Assembly (NCBI RefSeq): GCF_014534745.1
Contig: NZ_JACVVP010000036.1
Location: 1 to 64,000, forward strand
DNA from: Flammeovirga sp. EKP202
Lineage (GTDB): Bacteria > Bacteroidota > Bacteroidia > Cytophagales > Flammeovirgaceae
DNA: 64,000 nucleotides
Direction of reading: 5' to 3'
The first letter of the stretch is position 1; every line of letters starts with the position of its first letter. Below, piece after piece: positions 9,030-17,767 of this stretch. The position numbers and the translations under genes are program-made. Below the pieces are notes generated by a model. That model ran no database searches and was not told the DNA's origin. It worked only from the letters and a program-made list of their open reading frames with translations.

Positions 9030-9370
9030 AAATATATTGTTAACTAAGTTTTTGACTATTTATCGCACTTAGAAATCAGGAGATTTCTGATGATTAGTAG
9101 GACAAAAATGACGCTGCCGCTTAACATTTGCGACAGTGAAATTACTACCCTATTAGATTGGTAGTGCCTCGGCATTGAAGGGAAAAGCGTTAAGAATTTC
9201 ATGGATTGAGCCGTAAAAAATGGTTTTCTTGTTTGAGCTTTAGCGAGTTTAAAATCATTGAGGCGAAAGGAAGGAAATTTAGCTTTTGAATTCAAAGCCT
9301 AGATTTTTTGCTTCGTTTTTCATCAATGGAAAAATGAAGAAGAGGTGGAGCTTGGAAGTAGAACATAGAA
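9030..9370 (+). repeat. Dispersed composite element (A family), copy 1
   Basis: Holds a GTTAACTAAGTTTT end, an E-type hairpin block (9069-9140, GAAATCAGGAGATTTCTGAT then CGCTTAACATTTGCG) and the A block (9160-9355, GGGAAAAGCGTTAAGAATTT through TTTTTTGCTTCGTTTTT). Further A blocks occur at 10541-10770, 13548-13765, 17310-17545, 28212-28440 and 41100-41330. An open frame inside it is an artefact. Confidence 0.75.
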
Positions 9371-9384
9371 AAACAGGCACAAAA

Positions 9385-9411
9385 AAAGGCTACTCACCAT
9401 GAGTAGCCTTT
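9385..9411 (-). terminator. Rho-independent terminator of the cold-shock gene
   Basis: On the minus strand, AAAGGCTACTC, a 5-nt loop and GAGTAGCCTTT are followed by a T tract. It lies 23 bp past the stop of the cold-shock gene. Confidence 0.85.
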
Positions 9412-9433
9412 CATTTCAAGAACTTGAATCAGC

Positions 9434-9625
9434 TTATGAAAGTTGAACGTTTACCGCATTCAAACCTCTTCTTCCTTCTTCAACTTCAAATTGTACTTGA
9501 TCATTTTCTTTGATCTCGTCAATACAACCTGAGATGTGTACAAAGATTTCGTTGTTTGTTTCGCTATCTACGATAAAACCAAAACCTTTTGTAGCGTTGA
9601 AAAATTTGACTGTTCCTTGTTTCAT
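9434..9625 (-). CDS. Cold-shock protein (CspA family)
   Basis: 63-aa single cold-shock domain, normal length for CspA-type RNA chaperones that bind single-stranded RNA and melt secondary structure. RNP1 KGFGFI (about 14-19) and RNP2-like IFVHIS (about 27-32) are intact. ATG start at 9625. It is transcribed alone, with its own strong terminator. The upstream 150 bp are AT-rich and contain an ACACTA/TAGTGT hairpin (9687-9705) that could lie in the leader, where cold-shock mRNAs are often regulated. A second, longer cold-shock-domain gene lies just upstream on the same strand. Confidence 0.95.
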   Translation of the reverse strand: MKQGTVKFFNATKGFGFIVDSETNNEIFVHISGCIDEIKENDQVQFEVEEGRRGLNAVNVQLS

Positions 9626-9777
9626 AACTATATTTAATTAAAACCTTCTTTTCAGAATTTATATATAAAATATACTCTTTCATTCTTACACTACACAAAA
9701 TAGTGTTTCAATGAAAAAAGTATTACAATACTAATTGATGATTGAATTGCTACTGATGTTGTAGACTTCAAACATGA

Positions 9778-10239
9778 TTACTCTTTAGGTGCCTTTGTAA
9801 TATCAATACAAGATCTACCTCTTGGTGTATCTTTTAAGTCAAATGACACAAAGTCCTTTTCTTGAATGTTATATTCCTCATCTACATCGCTGATATGGAA
9901 GAAATAACGTTCTCTCGAACCTTTTTCTATGATAAAACCAAACTTTTTATCTGGATTGTAGTAATCAACACGACCTTGTCTTTTTTGTTCCTCAATGTCC
10001 TCTTGACGCGAAGTTGAAATTTGAATGTCTTCTAATTTGATCTTCTCTTTTGGCTTATCAGGATCTGGTGGAGTAGAGGTAATATTACCAAACTCATCCA
10101 CATACGCCATCATATTTTCTAGATCGCCTTTGACTCTATTCTTTTTCTGCTCTTCTTTTTTAGCTAGTTTTTCTTCACGTTTTTTCTTTTTCTTCTTATC
10201 CTTCTCTAATTTATTAAAGGTCTGTTGAGATCTACCCAT
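9778..10239 (-). CDS. Cold-shock-domain protein with lysine-rich N-terminus
   Basis: 153 aa in two parts. An extremely basic N-terminal third (about 10-40, KLEKDKKKKKKREEKLAKKE) probably makes nonspecific nucleic-acid contacts. A C-terminal cold-shock domain (about 88-150) has KKFGFI as RNP1 and YFFHIS as RNP2. This architecture, starting MGRSQQTFNK, is common in Bacteroidota and is presumed to be an RNA-binding protein; its cellular role is not established. ATG start at 10239. It lies 152 bp upstream of the CspA-like gene on the same strand and may contribute readthrough to it. Confidence 0.9.
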   Translation of the reverse strand: MGRSQQTFNKLEKDKKKKKKREEKLAKKEEQKKNRVKGDLENMMAYVDEFGNITSTPPDPDKPKEKIKLEDIQISTSRQEDIEEQKRQGRVDYYNPDKKFGFIIEKGSRERYFFHISDVDEEYNIQEKDFVSFDLKDTPRGRSCIDITKAPKE

Positions 10240-10499
10240 ATTGAATCTTTAAAAGTTACTGCCAAGTATAACCTGGTAAGTATTCAACATTCAATAAATA
10301 AATTTTTTGGAAAAAGATTATATCTCAAATGAAAAGTAAATACAAAGTTATGTGTATTCAAAAAAACGAATACCTCATGCACTACAAAGGTAGGCATTTA
10401 TTTTTCAATAAAAATATTTTAAATCAAATAGTAAACTTTAATAACATTCTAGCTTTCAAATAGAAACTATTATTAAGTTTTAAACATAGAGACAATAGG

Positions 10500-10890
10500 A
10501 CCTAATACTCAACTAAGTTTTCTTTAACTTTCAATTGATCTTTCTACAAGATTTTATAGGGTCTGCTTTCAAACTTCTTTCTTCTTCATTTTTGTCTTGA
10601 AACAAAAACGAAGCAAAAAATTCAAGGCTTTGAAGTCAAAAGCTATATTTCACTCCTTTCGCCTAAATGATTTTAAACTCGCTGCGCTCAAACAGCAAAA
10701 TCATTTTTAACGGCTCAATCCATAAAATTCTTAACGCTTTTCCCTTCAAGGCCGGGGAAGAAGTACCAAACGAATTGAGTAGAAAGTCCACTGACACGAA
10801 TGTTAAGCAATAGTGTCATTCGTCTCTTACAGATCAGCAGAAACCTCCTGATTTCTAAAAACCACAAATAACTTAGTTGACAAAATACTA
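10500..10890 (-). repeat. Dispersed composite element (A family), copy 2
   Basis: Reverse orientation. Contains ACTCAACTAAGTTTTC, the A block at 10541-10760, GGCCGGGGAAG, an E-type hairpin block at 10785-10865 (CGAATGTTAAGC ... GTGTCATTCG) and AACTTAGTTGACAAAA. A partial A-block start repeats at 10895-10945. It fills most of the 775-bp gap 10240-11014, in which no gene is seen. Confidence 0.75.
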
Positions 10891-10953
10891 CATGATTTTG
10901 TAGGACCTGCTTTCAAATTTCCTTCTTCTTCATTTTTTTCTTAACACCAAAAC

Positions 10954-10982
10954 AAAAAAGACTACTCCTAATGAGTAGCCTT
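10954..10982 (-). terminator. Rho-independent terminator of lipoprotein gene
   Basis: On the minus strand, AAGGCTACTCATTAGGAGTAG forms a stem-loop followed by TCTTTTTT. It lies about 33 bp after the stop at 11015. Confidence 0.8.
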
Positions 10983-11014
10983 ATAGAATAGAGGGTTGGG
11001 TAAAAAACACTGTA

Positions 11015-11476
11015 TTATTTCTTCTTCATCACATTGATGGTTATTTCTTGGCTTTTAGGAGGATCACTTCGTTCATCTTGCACATAGAAAAAGAACTTAT
11101 GTTGACCTACTTCAAGGTCATTCAATACTTCTTTCATCAAGTAAACTGTCGCCTCGGTATTTCCTTTTACGTGATAATAATATTTACCATTCAGTAAAGA
11201 ATAATGAACTTGTTCTTCATAATGAGACTTGGTTTCCATGGCCAAATCAATACTCATATCTTCATTTTCTACCAGAAGGTTCGCTATTTTTCCAGGTGCA
11301 TAGATCCAAATCTTAACGGTATCTGTAAATGACCCTTGTTGTTTCGTTATGGATGTTCCATGTGATAGTTCAAAAGTGGTCGTCTTAGGTATTGCCTCAT
11401 TGAGTGTCCTTTCCTTGCATGAACTACTACATACAATTAGCAACAAGCCTAAGAAAAACGATAATAACTTTTGCAT
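11015..11476 (-). CDS. Small lipoprotein, unknown function
   Basis: 153 aa with a type II signal peptide ending in CSSSC (lipidated Cys about residue 20), so probably anchored to a membrane facing the periplasm or surface. The mature part is predicted beta-rich and acidic/aromatic (HYSLLNGKYYYHVKGN, HKFFFYVQDERSDPP), suggesting an Ig-like sandwich; no family is recognised. ATG start at 11476. Monocistronic, with its own terminator. Confidence 0.8.
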   Translation of the reverse strand: MQKLLSFFLGLLLIVCSSSCKERTLNEAIPKTTTFELSHGTSITKQQGSFTDTVKIWIYAPGKIANLLVENEDMSIDLAMETKSHYEEQVHYSLLNGKYYYHVKGNTEATVYLMKEVLNDLEVGQHKFFFYVQDERSDPPKSQEITINVMKKK

Positions 11477-11610
11477 ACCTTATTATTTTATTAGTGGAAC
11501 AATGGACGAAAAGTGAGTTTACAGTACAATTGAAAACAAACTACATTAATTCATACGATTGATTAATTTTTAAAGTTTATACTATTATCATTCATTAAAA
11601 TATGACATAG

Positions 11611-11638
11611 AAAAAGGCCATTACATACGTAATAGCCT
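11611..11638 (-). terminator. Terminator of small membrane peptide gene 1
   Basis: AGGCCATTAC and GTAATAGCCT pair with one mismatch. On the minus strand the stem is followed by TTTTTC. It lies about 28 bp past the stop at 11666. Confidence 0.75.
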
Positions 11639-11665
11639 CGTTTTCAATCTAAACTTAAACCGTGT

Positions 11666-11818
11666 TTATTTTTTTACTGAAACCAATGTGTCAGCTTCCA
11701 CATTAGATACTTTTACCTCTTTTTCTTGGTATCCAGGAGAGGCAGTGCTATACATCATTGTGGTCACAGCAGCAATAGCAATGATTATAACAGCGATAAT
11801 TGCAAAAACAGTTTTCAT
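11666..11818 (-). CDS. 50-aa single-span membrane peptide, paralogue 1
   Basis: A 50-codon frame beginning MKTVFAIIAVIIIAIAAV (start ATG 11818, stop TAA 11666). Residues 3-19 form one hydrophobic helix, followed by TTMMYSTASPGY and a short charged tail. The second copy at 12051-12203 conserves the length exactly, the MKTVF start, the TT-MY-S-A-PG motif after the helix and the 14 bp before the start. That conservation between diverged copies, plus a terminator, argues for a real gene. Function unknown; small single-span peptides often tune membrane enzymes or act as toxins. Confidence 0.8.
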   Translation of the reverse strand: MKTVFAIIAVIIIAIAAVTTMMYSTASPGYQEKEVKVSNVEADTLVSVKK

Positions 11819-11930
11819 AGTAATAGTAAATTAATTTTTATTTTGAGCTAATTTGAAAAACGTCGTCACTCTTAAGCAATAGGCATAGGGTTGACAGACT
11901 TCCTAGAAAATTTTCCATGACGATTTGTGT

Positions 11931-11955
11931 GGACGCTGCAAAGCAACGCCCCTAC
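11931..11955. repeat. REP-like hairpin (variant)
   Basis: GGACGCTGCAAAGCAACGCC followed by CCTAC: a variant of the dispersed hairpin family, between the two 50-aa peptide genes. The rest of 11477-12447 holds only those two genes and terminators. Confidence 0.6.
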
Positions 11956-12050
11956 GGCACTACCTGAAAAATAATCTAAAACTCTCCGTTAACTTTGTCC
12001 CAGTACTTCCTTTAATTTAAATGAGCGAAATAATTTTGAGCGACAAATAA

Positions 12051-12203
12051 TTACTTCTGCATTGATACAATTGTACCAACATTGGCCTTTGTGATTGTTA
12101 CCGCTTCATCTTCTAACCCCGGCAAAGCCGAAGTATACATCACTGTCGTAGCAGTGGCGATAACAATAATTAGGGCAGCAATAATTCCAAAAACAGTTTT
12201 CAT
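12051..12203 (-). CDS. 50-aa single-span membrane peptide, paralogue 2
   Basis: 50 codons beginning MKTVFGIIAALIIVIATA (start ATG 12203, stop TAA 12051). Same plan as its neighbour at 11666: one hydrophobic helix (3-18), then TTVMYTSALPGL and an acidic tail. The two differ at many positions, including the tail, while keeping length and junction motif, so they are diverged paralogues from a tandem duplication. Each has its own spacing and probably its own transcript. Function unknown. Confidence 0.8.
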   Translation of the reverse strand: MKTVFGIIAALIIVIATATTVMYTSALPGLEDEAVTITKANVGTIVSMQK

Positions 12204-12358
12204 AGTAATGGTAATTTAATTTTTGTTTATCAATTCAGACCAGCCTTTGAGCGAAAAAGACTGAGCTATTTAAAAGTTTCAATCCAATAAAGGACCATAA
12301 CCTTCCGGTGTACTCAGTTTTTTTTTATTTTTTTCAAAAAAAAATCATTTTACCGAAA

Positions 12359-12412
12359 AAGAGCATGTTTAACCCCTTATTTTCATCAAAATAAAGTGCT
12401 AAACATGCTCTT
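12359..12412 (-). terminator. Terminator downstream of ChaN-like gene
   Basis: AAGAGCATGTTTA (12359-12371) pairs perfectly with TAAACATGCTCTT (12400-12412). On the minus strand it is followed by TTTTTCGG. It lies 36 bp after the stop at 12448. Confidence 0.85.
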
Positions 12413-12447
12413 CTTAATTTTTTTTTAATACTATATCTACTCTTCTT

Positions 12448-13335
12448 CTAGAAGGTTTTTGTCATATTGCTATTACATATAATGGTAAATTCGTTGGTTC
12501 CTTTGTTTTCATCAGATAGTTTTGAAAGATCAGTTTGCTGCCCAAAAGCAATAACACCTGCTTTCAAATTTTTATTATAATGATTGACATACCAAACAGT
12601 TCCTTCATGATTTTTGGAATGGAAGTCACCATTATAGTGTAAGAATAATTTGCCCTTATTTTTCTTCTTCAATCCTTCCACAATAGAATATCCCATTGTT
12701 GCATCTTTGATGGCTTGTGCTTCTACAAATTGCTTTGCTTTTCCGGTCATGCCGTGCCCTGCCATCATTTGCTCCATTTCTTTGTAAGATGGATTTTCGT
12801 AAGGTACTTCGATAGGCAAAGGGGCAATGTAGTTTTTCTTCGCTTCTTTGCTTAATGTCTCCAACTCTGCCAATCCTTTTTTAGAAACAAGACTCGCGTA
12901 TCTTCTTGGTACGTTAGTGGCAATAAATGGGATGTTATGTACTTTAGCAAAATCTACTAAAGGAGCATAATCCGTTTTATAATTGTCCCATGCTTTACCG
13001 TCTTTGATTAAAACCGCTTCTTTGATAAAACCTTGTAAATACTCATCCAATACTAATTGATTGTCCTTTTCGAACATTTCTGCTCCAAGCACAATCTCAT
13101 TGTTTTTTTGTTCTGCTAATGATTTTGTTAATTCAAATTGTAACCAATGGGCAATTGGGTTGTTGTGCAATTCTCCAAAAAACACAACATCATAGTTCGA
13201 AAGACTTTCGGCCATTTCCTCAAAAGTGACTTCTTTTCCTTCTTTGTCAAAGATTTGGTAAGCTTTCAATGGCGTTTGTGAAAATGCTGCTACTGCATAA
13301 AGGGTCAATAGCAAGGTGATAATATTTTTTTTCAT
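12448..13335 (-). CDS. ChaN-like haem-binding protein
   Basis: 295 aa with a signal peptide (MKKNIITLLLTLYAVAAFSQ) and the ChaN/PF04187 fold: VVFFGELHNNPIAH (about 49-62) is the family hallmark, followed by LGAEMFEKDNQ and FLHYNGDFHSKNHEGT near the C-terminus. ChaN-type proteins bind haem in the cell envelope and are usually iron-regulated. No lipobox cysteine is seen, so it is probably periplasmic. ATG start at 13335. It follows the HmuY/HmuR genes on the same strand after a 940-bp repeat-filled gap, so it is probably a separate transcript of the same regulon. Confidence 0.9.
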   Translation of the reverse strand: MKKNIITLLLTLYAVAAFSQTPLKAYQIFDKEGKEVTFEEMAESLSNYDVVFFGELHNNPIAHWLQFELTKSLAEQKNNEIVLGAEMFEKDNQLVLDEYLQGFIKEAVLIKDGKAWDNYKTDYAPLVDFAKVHNIPFIATNVPRRYASLVSKKGLAELETLSKEAKKNYIAPLPIEVPYENPSYKEMEQMMAGHGMTGKAKQFVEAQAIKDATMGYSIVEGLKKKNKGKLFLHYNGDFHSKNHEGTVWYVNHYNKNLKAGVIAFGQQTDLSKLSDENKGTNEFTIICNSNMTKTF

Positions 13336-13493
13336 GACTTTAAGTTAAAGACTTTTTGTGAAATTCGACGAGTTTAATTTTGATGGAATGCAACTTATTT
13401 TCTGGTATGAAAAGTGGCTTTTCTCTTTCTAAATTGTGATGATTTCAATAGAAAATACAGAATAAACTACGTTATCATCAACTTTTAAAAAAG

Positions 13494-13937
13494 CGTTAAA
13501 CACGCTGTAAACTAAATTACCGTAAACTTTCAATCAATTATTATGCAAGCTTTTATGTCCTACTTTCAAGCTTCCTTCTTCTTCATTTTTCCATTGATGA
13601 AAAACGAAGCAAAAAATCTAGGCTTAGAAGTCAAAAGCTAAATTCCATTCCTCTCGCCTAAATGATTTTAAACTCGCTAAAGCTCAGACAAGAAAATCAT
13701 TTTTAACGGCTCATTTCATGAAATTCTTAACGCTTTTCCCTTCAAGGCCAAGGGAGATACTACTAAATAATGGTCTGATTACATGCCGAAAGACAAAGAT
13801 TTTATAATAACCTTCTAAAATGCAGTTCTGTAGGGACGTTGCATTGCAACGTCCTCGCGAACCACAATACACTACCATTAATTCATCATAAAAGGAGTTG
13901 TATTAATTAACGAAAATTTAGTTTACAATGTGTTAAG
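13494..13937 (-). mobile_element. Full-length ~440-bp element with terminal inverted repeats (A family), copy 3
   Basis: The left end (13495-13517, GTTAAACACGCTGTAAACTA) is repeated inverted at the right end (13915-13936, TAGTTTACAATGTGTTAA). Inside are the A block (13548-13765), with a 10-bp AAATGATTTT/AAAATCATTT hairpin, and a REP hairpin (13834-13854). The whole unit matches 28040-28470 in reverse orientation. No coding capacity is seen, so it looks like a MITE moved in trans. Confidence 0.75.
13834..13854. repeat. REP-like perfect palindrome
   Basis: GGACGTTGCA-T-TGCAACGTCC, 10-bp perfect arms, inside the element above, preceded by GTAG and followed by TCGCGAACCACAA. Confidence 0.8.
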
Positions 13938-13951
13938 CACTCAGATGTTTC

Positions 13952-14089
13952 GTGCACCATAGTTAAAACTATGGGCAGGTGATAGTTCAACCTCATCAAG
14001 ACTGAAGTCTTGAAGGTTGGTAACATAAGTAACACTTTAGTGTTGATGGAGGCTGTATCACTTGCCCATGACTTCAGTCATGGTGTGCG
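13952..14089. repeat. Cloverleaf repeat element, full copy 1
   Basis: GGGCAGGTGATA (13973-13984) pairs with TATCACTTGCCC (14056-14067), enclosing CAAGACTGAAGTCTTG and AACACTTTAGTGTT hairpins. CATAGTTAAAACTATG and CATGACTTCAGTCATG hairpins flank the stem, and GCACC/GGTGTGC close it. A second full copy is at 60022-60157; half copies lie at 17585 and 57631. No gene lies in 13336-14276. Confidence 0.85.
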
Positions 14090-14205
14090 GTATTTTGTCA
14101 ATTTACTTTGACAGATACTCCACAAACGAAACTAAAAATGATTTACAATACACTAAACCACACAATTAACCGTATTGTTTTTACAGAATGAAAACCGTAA
14201 CCTTA

Positions 14206-14261
14206 TAAAAGGCCACGGCTTTACACACTTCTTAATTAGATTAACAAGGACTTCATCCTTG
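14206..14261 (-). terminator. Probable terminator region of hmuR-hmuY operon
   Basis: Two small hairpins follow the HmuY stop: CAAGGA/TCCTTG (14245-14261), then AAAGCC-GT-GGCCTTTTAT on the minus strand (14206-14222), which ends in a short T tract. Both stems are weak. Confidence 0.45.
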
Positions 14262-14276
14262 CAGATATCACGATAA

Positions 14277-15026
14277 TTATTCTGCTATCAAACGTTGGAA
14301 TTTGAAAGCAGGATAACCTTGCTCTAAATCATCGTTGTAGAAACCTGTAAATGCTAATTTAAAGAATACTCCATCAGTCGTTTCAATAATATAGTATTGG
14401 TTTTCAACGATTTTATAAGTGAATGTAGCAAAATCTAATGCTTTCCAATCAGAACCAATTGCATCAACTTCTGATGACAATGTTAAGTTCATTGCGTCTT
14501 CGTAAGAAACTTCATCATAAGAAATGAAAGTCTCTCCTTCTTCTTCCAATTCTTCTTTGTTCAAACGAATCGCTTTTACTTCACCTTTGTTGATCAAACC
14601 ACCTGTCATCATATAAGGAACATAATCTGTACCGTCATGTGCTTTACCATTGTAATAAGCCAATACGATATCCCAACCTTCAGAACCTTCTGCATGATCT
14701 TTATCCGTATCCCAAACATCAAATTTCACATACTCTTCGTCGTTGTAGTGATACCCAAGCGTATCTGCATTTGAAGTTAATGAAGCTGCATCAAGGTCTA
14801 CAAATACTTGACGGTTGTAGCTCAATTTTATTTCTTCTACTTGTTGTGTGTGGTGATTAAACCCTTCTTCATATACATCTGGAGTGCTGTATAATGGCAC
14901 TTGTAATTCATAAGATGAACCATCCAATACCGGTGGTAATGGTTGAGTTATTACTACATCCTCTTCTTCTGAACATGAGAATAAGGCAGCTGATAATAGT
15001 AGACTAGCGAAAATTGACTTTTTCAT
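14277..15026 (-). CDS. hmuY: HmuY-family haem-binding lipoprotein
   Basis: 249 aa, signal peptide with lipobox ALFSC (Cys about 18), so a surface or periplasm-facing lipoprotein. The HmuY family is recognised from SYNRQVFVDLDAA, the GWDIVLAYYNGK segment, YYIIETTDGVFFKLAFTGFY and the terminal GYPAFKFQRL. HmuY captures haem from host or environment and passes it to the partner TonB-dependent receptor. Its gene starts 30 bp after the receptor's stop, so the two form an operon. An acidic insertion (EELEEEGETF) is notable. ATG start at 15026. Confidence 0.92.
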   Translation of the reverse strand: MKKSIFASLLLSAALFSCSEEEDVVITQPLPPVLDGSSYELQVPLYSTPDVYEEGFNHHTQQVEEIKLSYNRQVFVDLDAASLTSNADTLGYHYNDEEYVKFDVWDTDKDHAEGSEGWDIVLAYYNGKAHDGTDYVPYMMTGGLINKGEVKAIRLNKEELEEEGETFISYDEVSYEDAMNLTLSSEVDAIGSDWKALDFATFTYKIVENQYYIIETTDGVFFKLAFTGFYNDDLEQGYPAFKFQRLIAE

Positions 15027-15056
15027 CGTAATTAGTATAAAAATTTGTTGTTATAA

Positions 15057-17258
15057 TTAAATCTTGTTGAGATGATACTTTAGAGAAATAAAATAAGTTC
15101 TTCCCCAAGCAATCAACATATTCGATCCTCCAGAATGTGCCCCTCCCTGAGTGGTATTGGTCACATCTGTTACATCTAAAATGTTCTTCACTCCTGCGTT
15201 GAGAGCAAAGCGTTTATTCTTAAAATTCTTTGTTACTGAATAATTCAGCATGTTGTAAGAATCTACAGTTCCTTCTTCTAATTGACTTTCTTCAACATCT
15301 ACCATAAGCAACTGCACCCTTCTACCAGTATATTTATAGTCCAACTGCATCGAGAGGTCTAACTTCGGCCAGAAATAAGCCGCCATTGCCACGAAATCTG
15401 TTGAATAAGTAAAATCAAAATCTCCTGAATCAAAAAAATCATAACCAATCCCTGTCAGTGTTACACCTGCATTCATTTTCAAGCGGTTATTATTATTATA
15501 ATTCACGGAAAAAGTCCCACCATGTGTTCTCTTCTGAGAAACATTTTGATAGAAGTAAGACACTCCGTCTTCGCCCATTGCTAGTTCAATGACATCATTG
15601 AGATGATTATAGAAACCTGATATTTCATATTTCAAGGCTGAGGTTTCGGTTACATCTATTGCTTTTGAAACAGTAGCCGTTAGACTGTATGAAGTTTCTG
15701 GTTTTAAGTTTTCATTCCCAAAAATCCTATGATTAAAATCTACAAACTCCATATAGAGTTCCTTCATACTTGGTGCTCTAAAACCTTTGGCTACCGATAT
15801 TCTACTCGACCAGTTGTTCTCCGTGTTCCATTTTAAATGAGTAGAATAGATCAAAGGAGCGGCGTAAGTATTATGGTTGATGTATCTCACTCCAGGCTGT
15901 AATACCAATTGTTCTGTCAAATTAATTTTAAGATCTGACCAAAGAGAGTTTTCAATCAATGCCGTTCCAGATTCTATTTTATCTCCTTCACCTGTTTCAT
16001 GATTCAGTTCGTATCCCAACTGCCATTTCAACCATGCATTCAATGCTTTTCCATAAGAAAGACGTGCATTCAGAGTTTCAAATCGATCGACTGTAGGATC
16101 TCCTTTTTTATCTTCTTCATTCAAGTCTTCTTTCACCACATACTCCTGTCCTGTTCTTTTGTAAGTGTTATAAGAGATTTGACCTACCAAAGAGGAATTA
16201 TCTCTAAATGTTTTATCAAATTGACCATAGTAGGTCATTCTTTGTGTAATAAAATTCTGATCAATTGCTCTATAAGGTGCCAAGTAATCTCCTTTAAGCG
16301 TAAGGTCATCATTACTTAATCGTATCCCGAATTTTGTATCCCAACCTGACAGTTTTACACCGTAATAAGCATCCGCATTGATTTGTTTTTTAGGATTCCA
16401 ATTCATACTGCGATCAGACGGATCCTTATCATGACCATTGAAATATCTATAACCTCCTGAGATACCAAATTTTGAATTTCCTTTATTTCCCTGAGCACTG
16501 ACATTACCATTCAGTTGTCCGATAGATTCTGCATAAGCTCCTGCATCAACAGACATACTATAGTATTTATTCTCTTTGGTAATGATGTTGATTGTTCCTG
16601 CCAGAGCATTCGAACCGTAAACCACTGACATTGGTCCTTCGATAATTTCAATATGATCTACCTGCGACATATCAATTTGAGACAAATCTATATTTCCATC
16701 CTGACGACCAACGATAGGCATCCCATCAATTAAAAACTTCACATGCTGTCCTTTCAAACCTTGCATGATGATCTGACTACCAAGCACACCATCTTCTACA
16801 AGGTTAATGTTCGGTTGAAAACGTAACGCATCTCGAATATTCTGTACCCCTTGTTTCTCCATATTATCAGCAGTGATAATACCTATTCTATAAATAGACT
16901 GATCCACACGTTCGGGTTCCACACTTGCTGTTTTCACTACTTGATCCAGCATTAAAAGATCTGTCTTCAATTTCACCTTGATTGTTTTACCTTCTTCAAG
17001 CACTAGCTCTTTGGTTTTAAAGCCAGTGTAAGAAACCGTGCATTGCATTTTTTCATTAAATGCTATGACCGCTTTTCCTTTCTCATCCGTTGAGTAATAA
17101 TGCTTTTCACCCGAAGCTGAAATCAAGCAAACGTGTGCTCCCACCAATGGTAAGCCCTCCGCTGTATCTACAACTTCCAAGGTTACTTCGGGAACTTGTG
17201 CTAATGCATTCAATGTACAGAAGAACATCAACACACAAATTGTAATTTTATTTATCAT
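15057..17258 (-). CDS. TonB-dependent haem receptor (HmuR-like)
   Basis: Outer-membrane, TonB-driven receptor. The start chosen is ATG 17258, giving MINKITICVLMFFCTLNALAQ as signal peptide; an upstream in-frame start (17324) would add 22 residues lacking signal character. A CarboxypepD-like beta domain (VVDTAEGLPLVGAHV) precedes the plug (RDALRFQPNINLVEDGVLG, IEIIEGPMSVVYGSNALAGT), then a 22-strand-type barrel ending in YFISLKYHLNKI. Followed 30 bp later by hmuY, so the ligand is probably haem. About 733 aa, normal for the family. Confidence 0.9.
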   Translation of the reverse strand: MINKITICVLMFFCTLNALAQVPEVTLEVVDTAEGLPLVGAHVCLISASGEKHYYSTDEKGKAVIAFNEKMQCTVSYTGFKTKELVLEEGKTIKVKLKTDLLMLDQVVKTASVEPERVDQSIYRIGIITADNMEKQGVQNIRDALRFQPNINLVEDGVLGSQIIMQGLKGQHVKFLIDGMPIVGRQDGNIDLSQIDMSQVDHIEIIEGPMSVVYGSNALAGTINIITKENKYYSMSVDAGAYAESIGQLNGNVSAQGNKGNSKFGISGGYRYFNGHDKDPSDRSMNWNPKKQINADAYYGVKLSGWDTKFGIRLSNDDLTLKGDYLAPYRAIDQNFITQRMTYYGQFDKTFRDNSSLVGQISYNTYKRTGQEYVVKEDLNEEDKKGDPTVDRFETLNARLSYGKALNAWLKWQLGYELNHETGEGDKIESGTALIENSLWSDLKINLTEQLVLQPGVRYINHNTYAAPLIYSTHLKWNTENNWSSRISVAKGFRAPSMKELYMEFVDFNHRIFGNENLKPETSYSLTATVSKAIDVTETSALKYEISGFYNHLNDVIELAMGEDGVSYFYQNVSQKRTHGGTFSVNYNNNNRLKMNAGVTLTGIGYDFFDSGDFDFTYSTDFVAMAAYFWPKLDLSMQLDYKYTGRRVQLLMVDVEESQLEEGTVDSYNMLNYSVTKNFKNKRFALNAGVKNILDVTDVTNTTQGGAHSGGSNMLIAWGRTYFISLKYHLNKI

Positions 17259-17282
17259 ATCTATTTTCCATATTTTGTATGG

Positions 17283-17560
17283 ATTTATTAGTTCTTTGTA
17301 AACTATCAATCGATATTCCTGCAAGCTTTCAATGGTCTACTTTCAATCACCCTTCTTCTTCATTTTTTCCATTGCTGAAAAAACGAAGCAAAAAAAGCTA
17401 GGCTTAGAAGTCAAAAGCTAAATTCCATTCCTCTCGCCTAAATGATTTTAAACTCGCTCTGCTCAAACAGGAAAATCATTTTTAACGGCTCAATACATGC
17501 AATTCTTAACGCTTTTCTCTTCAAGGCCGTAGGGAGTACACTACCAAATTAATAAGGAGT
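17283..17560 (-). repeat. Dispersed composite element (A family), copy 4
   Basis: Reverse orientation. TTTGTAAACTATCAATCGAT end, then the A block (17330-17525) and GGCCGTAGGGAGTA. It occupies most of the gap between the receptor and the Fe-S protein gene (17259-17767). The remainder holds a half cloverleaf and AT-rich sequence with CTTACCTCTTACCTCTTA runs. Confidence 0.75.
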
Positions 17561-17584
17561 GAATCCAATAGTTCGAATATTAAT

Positions 17585-17645
17585 GTGCACCATGACTGAA
17601 GTCATGGGCTAGTGATATTGACTCCAACAACACTAAAGTGCTGTC
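17585..17645. repeat. Cloverleaf element, half copy
   Basis: GTGCACCATGACTGAAGTCA, then GGGCTAGTGATA, CTCCAACAACACTAAAGTG. This is the reverse complement of the right half of the full elements; the left half is missing. Confidence 0.75.
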
Positions 17646-17767
17646 TCCGTTGCAGTGGTTCTTCAAAACAACATTCTATTTTAAGCACCACCCCACGAAC
17701 CATTACCTCTTCCCTTTTCCCTCTTACCTCTTACCTCTTACCTCTTCATTCTTTCCTCACAACACCT

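Noticed and set aside
9056-9295. 79-aa minus-strand open frame
   Set aside because: It is contained in a dispersed non-coding element; other copies do not preserve the frame.
17259-17324. 22-residue N-terminal extension of the haem receptor
   Set aside because: The internal ATG at 17258 gives a clean signal peptide at the N-terminus, which an outer-membrane protein needs.
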